59,676 nt of DNA from Spirochaetota bacterium (lineage in GTDB: Bacteria; Spirochaetota; UBA12135; COTS27; JAFLEE01). Position 1 is the stretch's first letter. Every line of letters starts with the position of its first letter. This document shows, piece after piece, positions 43,135 through 50,897 of this stretch. The DNA is taken from the NCBI GenBank assembly GCA_017302015.1, contig JAFLEE010000025.1, forward strand, positions 1 to 59,676, in the 5' to 3' direction. The notes below the pieces were generated by a model, which did not search any database, was not told the DNA's origin, and was given only the letters and a program-made list of their open reading frames with translations. The position numbers and the translations under genes are program-made.

Positions 43135-44903
43135 CCTTGGAGCAGCTGGGCGATTTCCTGCGCCGCGAGCGGTGGCAAGAAGAGGCGGATGGATGGGAGA
43201 ACACCTTCCTCGACACCGGCGAGCGCGTCCAAAACCATAGCTGCCTCCGGCCCCTCACCGTGCAGGGCGGCTCCGGAGACGAAATCACACTCGACTGCCC
43301 CGAAAATATCGCCCGCTTCCGCGAGGGCGACCTGGTGCTCGTGAATCCCGACGGCACACCGGCCCCGGCCGTGCGCCAGGGCTTCGAGATGGAGTGGGTG
43401 CGGTTCGATCCCGCGCGGGGAGAGGTCGTCCTCGCCAAGAGTTTCCGTACGCGCCGCGACCCTTTCCCCTTCCTCCCGGGAACGCGGGTCATGCTCGACC
43501 AGGCCCCCGATAGCATCCAAGATGCCATCGCCGAGATGCTCTCCTTCCATGCGGCCGATCCGGCCCGCCGCGCCTTCCTCGAATCCTTCCTCGCGGGCAC
43601 GCTCCCCAATCGACCCGCCGAGATCGACCGGCCCTGCCGCGACCGCGTCCTCGCCGCTTGGCCCCTCAACGACGGGCAGATCGAGGCGTTCGATCGGGCC
43701 CTCGTCTCCTACCCCGTCTCAGGCATCCAGGGCCCCCCGGGCACGGGAAAAACCCGGGTCCTCGCGGCGCTGGCCGCCTATTACCACCTGCGCGGAATGG
43801 ACGTGCTCGTCTCTTCGGTCAGCCATTTCGCCATCAATCACGCCCTCAACCAATGCGCTGCCGCCCTCGCCCAACTCGGCGAATCGGGGTGCGTCGTGAA
43901 GGCCAGCCGCCTCAAGAACACCGGCCTCGACCGTTCGGTGCTCCGCATGCCCCGCCTCAAGAATCTGGGCGAGGGACGCGGCGGTCCCATCATCGCGGGC
44001 ATGACGCCGTTCAAATTTCCCCGGGAGTTCCGCCCGGGCGATTTTCCTGTCTTGCTGTTCGACGAGGCGAGCCAGGCCGCCATGCCCCTGGCCGCCGCGG
44101 CCATCGCCTTCTCGAAGAAGACGATCTTCCTCGGGGACCACCGTCAACTCGGCCCGATCCTCCACCACGAGCACCATCCCGAGGGGGCCTCCCGGTCCGC
44201 CTTCGCCCATCTCGACGCCCATTTCCAAGCTCGCACCACGCTCCTCACCCAATCCTACCGGCTGGGCGACGGGCTCGAGCGCTTCTCCTCCGGGGCCTTT
44301 TACGGGGGGCGCCTAGTCGCCCATCCAGAACGCGCCACCGCCTCCCTGAATCTCCCCGGAGGCGATCGCCTCGCGGGCGACCCGGTGCTCGATCCCAAGG
44401 TCCCCTCCGTCTTCGTGCCCCTCGCCCACTCCGGTTGCCTCAAATACAGCGAGGAAGAAGCCAGCCTCGTGGCCGCCTGGCTGGAACGGCTGACCGATGC
44501 CGGGGCGAAACCCGGCCAAATCGCCGTCTTGGTGCCCTTCCGGGGCCAGCAAAACCGCATCCGCCGCGAAGTCCACCTCCTCGAAGGGCGGCGGGGATGG
44601 GCGCTTCGCGGCCTGGTGGTCGACACGGTCGACCGCCTCCAGGGCCAGGAGCGGGATATCGTCATCTATAGCCTCGCCATGTCCGACCCCGCCCGATTGG
44701 CCCAAATCGCCGATTTCTTCTTCGACCCCCGCCGCCTCAACGTGGCGCTAACGAGGTCCCGCTTCAAACGGATCGTCGTGGGTAGCCTTCGAATTTTCGA
44801 TACCCGGGTCCACCCCCTTGGCGCTCTGGAGGGTCTTGACCTGCTGCTCCGTTTCGCCCAGGAAAACACGGCTTCCCTCCCCAACCGGGGCGTTTTTCCA
44901 TAA
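43131..44903 (+). CDS. UPF1/DNA2-like superfamily 1 helicase
   Basis: A 590-residue SF1B helicase. Motif I is GPPGTGKT at residues 201-208, motif II DEAS at 311-314 (LLFDEASQAAMP), motif III KTIFLGDHRQLGP, motif IV LTQSYRL, and motifs V-VI VDTVDRLQGQERDIVIYS and RRLNVALTRSRF. The N-terminal 150 residues form an OB-like or stalk part (NIARFREGDLVLVNPDG). Coupled by ATGA to the RecB-like nuclease, it looks like a split DNA2 used in repair or replication. Confidence 0.87.
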   Translation: MTLEQLGDFLRRERWQEEADGWENTFLDTGERVQNHSCLRPLTVQGGSGDEITLDCPENIARFREGDLVLVNPDGTPAPAVRQGFEMEWVRFDPARGEVVLAKSFRTRRDPFPFLPGTRVMLDQAPDSIQDAIAEMLSFHAADPARRAFLESFLAGTLPNRPAEIDRPCRDRVLAAWPLNDGQIEAFDRALVSYPVSGIQGPPGTGKTRVLAALAAYYHLRGMDVLVSSVSHFAINHALNQCAAALAQLGESGCVVKASRLKNTGLDRSVLRMPRLKNLGEGRGGPIIAGMTPFKFPREFRPGDFPVLLFDEASQAAMPLAAAAIAFSKKTIFLGDHRQLGPILHHEHHPEGASRSAFAHLDAHFQARTTLLTQSYRLGDGLERFSSGAFYGGRLVAHPERATASLNLPGGDRLAGDPVLDPKVPSVFVPLAHSGCLKYSEEEASLVAAWLERLTDAGAKPGQIAVLVPFRGQQNRIRREVHLLEGRRGWALRGLVVDTVDRLQGQERDIVIYSLAMSDPARLAQIADFFFDPRRLNVALTRSRFKRIVVGSLRIFDTRVHPLGALEGLDLLLRFAQENTASLPNRGVFP

Positions 44904-44984
44904 AAACGCGCCTCTTTGGGCCCGAATTCATTCATAAACACCCCCCCACCGCATCCAATTTGTGAAACCCATGTTGATGCAATC

Positions 44985-45013
44985 TTCCCAATGGCTTGAT
45001 TTTGGCGTATAAT
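44985..45013 (+). promoter_or_regulatory. Promoter of the lipoprotein pair
   Basis: TTCCCA (four of six) and a perfect TATAAT are 17 bases apart. The expected transcript start near 45020 lies shortly before the first lipoprotein start at 45038. Confidence 0.55.
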
Positions 45014-45037
45014 CAGATGACGATTGATAACGTATAC

Positions 45038-45628
45038 ATGACCACCAAACATGCTCTTTTGACCTTGCTCGGGGCGGGCCTGCTGTCCGCCCTTTCTTCG
45101 TGCACCTCGCCGGTATCCCCGGCGGGTACGGGCCTTCCGGGGGTCACGAATTACTACACGAATTACAGCACAAACCGCAACACGGCCATGGTGAGGCTGC
45201 AGATCCGACATAATACGGTTGCACCTATCCGATTCAGGCTGGCCGATACGCAGCCGTTCTCCACAAGTGGTTTTTACTACTTCGAGTACTTCTACACGTC
45301 GACGAATGAAAACTCGAACACCCAATACTTTTCGGTCGTACCCGGCAATTTTTACCTCTCCCTCTACTTTCCGAACGAGCCCTTGGCAACGACCTACGGA
45401 GCCATCTACCACGGCGTCTACCAGGGCATTGGCTGGTATGGATCGGGCATGGTTCCGTTCGATATCACCGGCGGCGCTCGCTATACGTTCGTGGTGACCA
45501 TCAAAACCACATCCACTGCGACCATCTATTCCGGGTACTCCAATATGTTGAACAGTTACCTAACGAGGCCAGTGAATCTTGCGGCGCTCAATACCCAGGT
45601 CGATCTCATCAAAGAAGACGGGTATTAA
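45038..45628 (+). CDS. Secreted lipoprotein 1
   Basis: A 196-residue exported lipoprotein. The signal peptide (KHALLTLLGAGLLSALSSC) ends in a lipobox with Cys at about residue 22, followed by TSPVSPAGTG. The mature part is rich in Tyr, Asn, Thr and Ser with beta-type strands and no catalytic motif. It shares the CTSPV start and VTN segment with the next gene, so the two look like tandem paralogues. Lower GC than its neighbours. Function unknown. Confidence 0.7.
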   Translation: MTTKHALLTLLGAGLLSALSSCTSPVSPAGTGLPGVTNYYTNYSTNRNTAMVRLQIRHNTVAPIRFRLADTQPFSTSGFYYFEYFYTSTNENSNTQYFSVVPGNFYLSLYFPNEPLATTYGAIYHGVYQGIGWYGSGMVPFDITGGARYTFVVTIKTTSTATIYSGYSNMLNSYLTRPVNLAALNTQVDLIKEDGY

Positions 45629-45629
45629 A

Positions 45630-46079
45630 TTGAAGACCCCCCTCGCCACCTTCGCCGCGATCGCGGTTCTCCTGCTGGGCGCATGCACAAGCCCCGTTGC
45701 GCCACCGGCGACGGCGCCGACGGTCACGAACGCCATTTCCTACTATTACACCATCCAACCCCAGGTTCGGGCGCAATCCCCGCTTTATTGGGCGTCGGTC
45801 GCCCTGATGAACTCGTCCTCGAATGTACTCTATGACTTTTCCGTGCTGAGTGCTTCCACTTCGCCGTCAAGCGCCGTGCCGCCGGGCACCTATCTCTTGG
45901 CTTGGCGGGCCTGGACCAACACCGCCGCCGGCCTGGTCTCGAACGCCTGGAACGTCTCCAACACGGTGACCCTCCGCAGTTTTTACGCCTACACCCTGCG
46001 AATCGACTCCTCCGCAACGAACCAGGTTCACTTCGCCGAACAGCCCGGGAACACGGTCATCACCGTGCTGGAATACTGA
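45630..46079 (+). CDS. Secreted lipoprotein 2
   Basis: A 149-residue lipoprotein that starts at a TTG one base after the previous stop. The signal is KTPLATFAAIAVLLLGAC with lipobox Cys at about residue 19, followed by TSPVAPPATAPTVTN. The mature part is beta-rich and similar in composition to lipoprotein 1 (SYYYTIQPQ, SFYAYTLRID). A surface structural or binding role is likely but unproven. Confidence 0.68.
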   Translation: MKTPLATFAAIAVLLLGACTSPVAPPATAPTVTNAISYYYTIQPQVRAQSPLYWASVALMNSSSNVLYDFSVLSASTSPSSAVPPGTYLLAWRAWTNTAAGLVSNAWNVSNTVTLRSFYAYTLRIDSSATNQVHFAEQPGNTVITVLEY

Positions 46080-46090
46080 GGGGCCTTCCC

Positions 46091-46438
46091 TCAATTAAAG
46101 GGGCTATCGGCGAAGGGATTCGGCGTCGGCGGGGAGGTTTCGCCGCCGTTTTGGGAGGGGCCCGGGCCGGTGGTCCCCGAGGAATTCACCGCTTTCCGGT
46201 TCTCCTCCAAACCATCGAGCATTTTCATGGCATTCTGGGCGTCATCCGAGCTCATATGGGCGCTCTGGATATGCCCGTTGGCGATCTCCCGCAGGATGAT
46301 CTTGGTGAGTTTCTCGTAATCGCCGTAGTCCACCGCCTTCTTCAACTGAAAGCACTCGGTGACCATCATGTTGAGTTTGTTCTGGATGATCTCCAGAACC
46401 AACGATTGGAAGGAAGAGCTGCGGTTTCCCTGTTTCAT
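46091..46438 (-). CDS. Small helical protein with disordered tail
   Basis: A 115-residue protein: helices from about 8 to 75 (SLVLEIIQNKLNMMVTECFQ, LTKIILREIANGH) and a Pro/Ser/Gly-rich tail (GPGPSQNGGETSPPTPNPF). No family is recognised. The ATG at 46438 is assumed; a TTG at 46498 with a distant GGAGGAGG is the alternative and would add 20 residues. It is convergent with the lipoproteins. Confidence 0.5.
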   Translation of the reverse strand: MKQGNRSSSFQSLVLEIIQNKLNMMVTECFQLKKAVDYGDYEKLTKIILREIANGHIQSAHMSSDDAQNAMKMLDGLEENRKAVNSSGTTGPGPSQNGGETSPPTPNPFADSPFN

Positions 46439-46654
46439 GCGTGCGAAAACACCACGGCGAAGCGCCCGAAGGCCGCCCGCCGCCACGTCCGCCGTCAATT
46501 TACGATTCTAGATCCTCCTCCGTCTTAAGTCAAGCGATTTTGACAAGACGATGTAAACGGTTGCAAAAAATTCGTTCTTTTACATTTGGCGAATTTCTGG
46601 TGTTCCTGCGCCGAATCGAGCGGCCGAACGCCAGGTTTACGGAGGCCCAATGGT

Positions 46655-48391
46655 TCAGGCGTCGAGTTTTCCCCGAATGAGCGCCACCACTTCCGCGACG
46701 TTCACCCGAGATTGCTCGGTGGTGTCCCGGTCCCGCAGGGTGACGGTGCCATCGACCAGGGTCTGCCCGTCGACGGTCACGCACCAAGGGGTGCCGATCT
46801 CGTCGTGCTTGGCGTAGCGCTTGCCGATGGAGTTCTTCTCGTCGTACTTGGCGTGGATGCCGGCGGCCAGCATGGCGGAGATGAGCTCCCGGGCCTTCTC
46901 GGGCATGCCGTCCTTCTTCACCAGCGGCAGCACCGCGCATTTGATCGGCGCCAGGCGCGGGTGGAGCTTGAGCACGGTGCGCAGCTCGGTCTCGCCCGCG
47001 GCGGTGCGGCGCTCCTCTTCCGTGTAGGCGTCGAGGAGGAAGCAGAGCACGGCGCGGGTCGCCCCGGCGGCGGGCTCGATGACGTAGGGCAGGTAGCGCC
47101 AGGGCTTCTTCCCCGTCTTCGGGTCGTCCTTCTCGGCGTCGATGTATTCGAGGCTCTGCCCCGAGGCCTCCTGGTGGGCGTGGAGGTCGTGGTCGGTGCG
47201 CGAGGCGATGCCCTCGAGTTCTCCCCAGCCCCAGGGGTAGGCGTATTCCACGTCGAAGCACTGGTCGGCGTAATGGGCCAATTCGCTCTTCTCGTGGGCC
47301 CGGAACCGGAAATCCCCGGGGCGTTGGGCGTAGCGCGTCCACCACGCCATGCGGGCTTTCTTCCAGAACTCCATCCATTCGCCCTGGGTGCCCGGCTCGC
47401 AGAAGAACTCCATCTCCATCTGCTCGAACTCGCAGGAGCGGAAGATGAAGTGCTCGACGGTCACCTCGTTGCGGAAACTCTTGCCCATCTGGGCGATGCC
47501 GAAGGGGATCTTCTGGCTCGTGGAACTCTGGACGTTCTTGAACTGGACGAACATCGCCTGGGCGGTCTCGGGGCGGAGATAGACCATATTGCCCCCGGTG
47601 ACGTGCTCCGCCACCGCGCGCAGGATCTTCGCCCGCTCGCCCGTGGCGAGGGCCTTGCCCAAGGCGCCGGTTTCGGCATCCTTCCCGAACTCCGCCTTCA
47701 CGGCCGCGGCCAGGTCGGGCTGGGCGGTGAGCCGGGCGGTCGCCTCCGCGACGTCCTGCATGGGGTCGACCGCCCCGAGGGAGGTGCGGAACATGAGGTT
47801 GAACTGGCGCTCCTCCGAGAGGAAGGGGGAGCCGATGAGGGGGCTGACGTAGCCGCGCCACGGCCAGGTCTTCTCGGGGGCGGCGGCGCCCTTGGAGAAG
47901 AAGCCGAACTCGCCGGGGCCCACGGCCTTCAGCCCGCGCAGCACGTTCCCGTCGCGCTCCAGGGCCACGCCGAAGGACTTCTCGATGATCTCGGCGTAGG
48001 TCTTGGCGACGCCCTTATCGGGGCAGGTCAGGGGGAGTTCGTCGCCGGGGGCGGGGCGGGGGGCCTTGTCGGCGCGGAAGCGCTCCTTCGAGACCTTGCA
48101 ATCGACGAGGGGATCGGCGAAGCCGGCGGCGTGGCCCGAGGCTCGCCAGACGTCGGGGTGCATCATGATCGAGGCGTCGATGCCCACCACGTTCTCGCGG
48201 CAGGTGACCATGTCGCGCCACCATTCGGCCATCACGTTGCGCTTCAGTTCGACGCCCAGGGGGCCGTAATCGTAGGCGCTCTTGAGCCCCCCGTAGATCT
48301 CGGACGATTGGAAGACGAAGCCGCGGGTCTTGCAGAGCGCGACGACCTTGCGCATGAGTTCGTCTTTGGCCATGGGGGCGGGGCTGTTCAT
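46655..48391 (-). CDS. glyQS: Glycyl-tRNA synthetase, single-chain type
   Basis: A 578-residue class II synthetase of the eukaryote-like alpha2 type, not the bacterial alpha2beta2 type. Motifs include GFVFQSSEIYGGLKSAYDYG at the start, MVYLRPETAQAMFVQFKNVQ and FGIAQMGKSFRNEVT (motif 2 area), EFEQMEMEFFCEPG, PYVIEPAAGATRAVLCFLLD (motif 3 area), and the anticodon domain (APIKCAVLPL, IGKRYAKHDEIGTPWCVTVD). An insert of about 110 residues around 150-260 is typical of this type. Start 48391 follows AGGAT. Confidence 0.96.
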   Translation of the reverse strand: MNSPAPMAKDELMRKVVALCKTRGFVFQSSEIYGGLKSAYDYGPLGVELKRNVMAEWWRDMVTCRENVVGIDASIMMHPDVWRASGHAAGFADPLVDCKVSKERFRADKAPRPAPGDELPLTCPDKGVAKTYAEIIEKSFGVALERDGNVLRGLKAVGPGEFGFFSKGAAAPEKTWPWRGYVSPLIGSPFLSEERQFNLMFRTSLGAVDPMQDVAEATARLTAQPDLAAAVKAEFGKDAETGALGKALATGERAKILRAVAEHVTGGNMVYLRPETAQAMFVQFKNVQSSTSQKIPFGIAQMGKSFRNEVTVEHFIFRSCEFEQMEMEFFCEPGTQGEWMEFWKKARMAWWTRYAQRPGDFRFRAHEKSELAHYADQCFDVEYAYPWGWGELEGIASRTDHDLHAHQEASGQSLEYIDAEKDDPKTGKKPWRYLPYVIEPAAGATRAVLCFLLDAYTEEERRTAAGETELRTVLKLHPRLAPIKCAVLPLVKKDGMPEKARELISAMLAAGIHAKYDEKNSIGKRYAKHDEIGTPWCVTVDGQTLVDGTVTLRDRDTTEQSRVNVAEVVALIRGKLDA

Positions 48392-48459
48392 GGGTCTATC
48401 CTGGGTTCGGTCTTGGCGGCGCGGGCCGGGAGGGCCCCCGCGGGTTCGGGGAGGGGGAT

Positions 48460-49422
48460 TTAGAGGTCGGTCACCACGCCCATGGCGGCGAACTTGGCGA
48501 TGCGCTCGTCGACGAGCTCCTCGGGCTTCTTCGCGCACAATTCGGCGAGTTCGCGCTTGAGGCTCTTGCGGATATTGGCGGCGGTGCCGTCGGGGTCGCG
48601 GTGGGCCCCGCCGAGGCCCTCGGGGATGATCTCGTCGATGATGCCGAATTTCAGGGCGGTCTTCGCGTCGTTCTTGAGGGCCTTGGCGGCGATGATCTTC
48701 TCGTCGGAACTGCGCCAGAGGATCGAGGCGCAGGATTCGGGGGAGATCACCGAGTAGACCGAGTACTCGAGCATGAGCACCTTATTGGCCACGCCGATGC
48801 CCAAGGCGCCGCCGGAGCCGCCCTCGCCGATGATGACGGCGATGATCGGCACCCGCAGGCCGGCCATCTCGCGCAAATTGCGCGCGATCGCCTCGCCCTG
48901 GCTGCGCTCCTCGCCCTCGAGGCCGGGGAAGGCTCCGGGGGTGTCGATGAGGGTGACCACCGGCTTATTGAACTTCTCGGCGAACTTGAAGAAGCGCAGG
49001 GCCTTGCGGTAGGCCTCGGGCTGGGGGTAGCCGAAATTGCGCCGGATATTCTCCTCGGTGGAGCGGCCCTTCTGCTGGCCCACCACGACCACGCTCTGCC
49101 CATCGAAACGGGCGACCCCGCACACGGTGGAGGCATCGTCGCGGAAATTGCGGTCACCGTGGAGTTCCTGCCAATCGGTGAAGATCTTCCCGATATAGTC
49201 GAGGGAATAGGGGCGCGCCACATGGCGGGCCACCTGGGTCAATTGCCAGTTATTGAGGCCCTTGTAGATCTTGGCGGTGACCTTCTGGATGTCCGCGCCC
49301 ACGGCGGCCAATTTCTTCTCGTTGACCGGGACTTCGGCCATGAGCTTCTCGGCCTTGTGGTAGAGGGGCTGCAGGGGCTTCTCGAAGTCGAAAAGCGCGA
49401 GTTCGGGTTTGATTTCGGCCAT
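48460..49422 (-). CDS. accA: Acetyl-CoA carboxylase carboxyltransferase subunit alpha
   Basis: A 320-residue enzyme subunit that, with AccD, transfers carboxyl from biotin to acetyl-CoA, the first step of fatty acid synthesis. Marks are IFTDWQELHGDRNFRDDAST, GRSTEENIRRNFGYPQPEAY, VTLIDTPGAFPGLEGEERSQ, IGEGGSGGALGIGVANKVLM and SPESCASILWRSSD. Full length. It runs in the same direction as glycyl-tRNA synthetase 68 bases downstream, so the two may share a transcript. Confidence 0.96.
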   Translation of the reverse strand: MAEIKPELALFDFEKPLQPLYHKAEKLMAEVPVNEKKLAAVGADIQKVTAKIYKGLNNWQLTQVARHVARPYSLDYIGKIFTDWQELHGDRNFRDDASTVCGVARFDGQSVVVVGQQKGRSTEENIRRNFGYPQPEAYRKALRFFKFAEKFNKPVVTLIDTPGAFPGLEGEERSQGEAIARNLREMAGLRVPIIAVIIGEGGSGGALGIGVANKVLMLEYSVYSVISPESCASILWRSSDEKIIAAKALKNDAKTALKFGIIDEIIPEGLGGAHRDPDGTAANIRKSLKRELAELCAKKPEELVDERIAKFAAMGVVTDL

Positions 49423-49582
49423 GGATGGGAAATTCTAGCATCCTTCCGGCCGGAAGCCCCCCGCCCGGCCCCTTTTAAGCCTTCCCCCGCCCAAGAAGCG
49501 AATCTAGTGCGCCGTTTGGCCGCAAATTCACCCGCAGAACCCCCCATTCCCAGCGCCCCCCGAGGCGGAAGGCTGAATTTCT

Positions 49583-50689
49583 TTAGCCGATGGCCCCGGC
49601 GAAAGCCAGGGAAAAATCGCTCCCGGTGCACTCGGGCCGGTTTCCGTGGGTGACCTCCAACGCGAATTGGTGCCGCCCCGGGGAGAGCGCATCGGTGACG
49701 GGATAGAGCCGAAACCATCCCTGGTCCCCGCACCAGGCCGGGCGGTCCCGCACGACCTCCACCGGCGCTGCGCCATCGAGGCGGTAACGGAATTCGGCGG
49801 ATTGCTTCCCGAAATCGAACCCGAGGACGAGGCCGCGTCCCTCGAACTCGAAGGAGAGGCGCGCCCCGGGCGAGGGGGTGAAGAGAACCTGATCCATCCA
49901 GACGTTGGTCGTGGAGCGGCGCAGGGTCCAGGGGCCCTCGGTTTTCACGGCATCCCACGGGAGGTAGGACACGCGCTCCCAGCAGGCGGGGTCCATCGGC
50001 GCGGGCAATTCCTTCCCGCAGAGGATCCGCGCCGCCGAGGGCGACTCCGCGAGTTCCCGCTCCAGGAACTCGCACACGCTGGCCGCGTAGCGGAAACTGC
50101 CCCGGTAATGGGGGTGGAGCCCGTCCGGCAGCCATTCCTGCCAGCGCATGGCGCCGCTTCGCACTTCGAGGAGCGCCGCGAGGCCCATCCACACGCTGCC
50201 GAGGCGGTAATGCGACCCCAGGGCCTCGAGGCCCGCCACCGAAGGCGGCACGCGGCCCTCGTTCATCTCGCTCCCCATGTCCTGCATGTAGGTGTAGACG
50301 AGCACCACATCCCGGTCCTCCCGGAGCAGCTGGCGCAGAAGCCCCTCGCGCGTGCGTTGCCTCCGTTCGGCCGTCTCGCCGTTATCGTTGACCGCGTACT
50401 CCACGAACACGAGGTCGCAGCCGCGGTCGATGAGGTCGCGCTTGGCGCGGAAGGCTCCCAGGCCCGAGTTCGTCGCCCCGATGGCCGCATTCTCCATGCA
50501 GACCCGTACCCCGGGAAATTTCCGCGCGAACCACGCGCCCACCGGGTCGGTCCAATTATGGGGCCCCCGCCCGTCGGTGATGGACCCCCCGATGAAGCCG
50601 AGGGTGAGCTTCTTGTTCTGGATCGCCGCCAGCGTTCGCCGCAGGCCGCCGCGATGCTGGTGGACGGTAAGGGATTCGGGAGTGGCCAT
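49583..50689 (-). CDS. SGNH/GDSL hydrolase (esterase-type)
   Basis: A 368-residue SGNH hydrolase. Block I is FIGGSITDGRG with nucleophile Ser36, then the Gly/Asn blocks (ENAAIGATNSGLG, VEYAVNDNGE), and block V DGLHPHYRG carries the catalytic Asp and His. The C-terminal 140 residues look like a beta-sandwich (RLSFEFEGRGLVLGFDFGKQ), probably carbohydrate-binding. No signal peptide is seen. It may remove acetyl groups from sugars, in keeping with the glycosidases in the window. Start 50689 has CGGAG upstream. Confidence 0.8.
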   Translation of the reverse strand: MATPESLTVHQHRGGLRRTLAAIQNKKLTLGFIGGSITDGRGPHNWTDPVGAWFARKFPGVRVCMENAAIGATNSGLGAFRAKRDLIDRGCDLVFVEYAVNDNGETAERRQRTREGLLRQLLREDRDVVLVYTYMQDMGSEMNEGRVPPSVAGLEALGSHYRLGSVWMGLAALLEVRSGAMRWQEWLPDGLHPHYRGSFRYAASVCEFLERELAESPSAARILCGKELPAPMDPACWERVSYLPWDAVKTEGPWTLRRSTTNVWMDQVLFTPSPGARLSFEFEGRGLVLGFDFGKQSAEFRYRLDGAAPVEVVRDRPAWCGDQGWFRLYPVTDALSPGRHQFALEVTHGNRPECTGSDFSLAFAGAIG

Positions 50690-50736
50690 GATTGCTCCGT
50701 GACGTGTCGATTGCTTGGAATGGAACCAGAGGGGCT

Positions 50737-50835
50737 TCAGCGCCAATACCAGAAGAGAAGAAGCATCAGCAGCGCGCGCAGGAGTTCGTTCCCGCACTCA
50801 ATCCACACCACGGTCCACGGCTTGAATTGCCACAC
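50737..50835 (-). CDS. Possible small membrane peptide, start uncertain
   Basis: A 32-codon frame (VWQFKPWTVVWIECG..., then LLRALLMLLLFWYWR) ends in a good membrane helix. It has only a GTG start and no ribosome site. An ATG with GGGGGG upstream (50873) is in another frame and would join it after a one-base shift, so this may be a frameshifted small gene. Low confidence; the rest of the 50690-50897 spacer shows nothing. Confidence 0.22.
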   Translation of the reverse strand: MWQFKPWTVVWIECGNELLRALLMLLLFWYWR

Positions 50836-50897
50836 GACCTTGCCCAGGGACTGATTTCGATGTGAAGGCCCATGGGAATCCCCCCTGCTTTCGCGGG

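Noticed and set aside
44890-44909. Hairpin GCGTTTTT-ccat-AAAAACGC at the end of the helicase gene as a terminator
   Set aside because: The stem is almost all A/T, overlaps the stop codon and has no trailing T run, so it is not a convincing intrinsic terminator.
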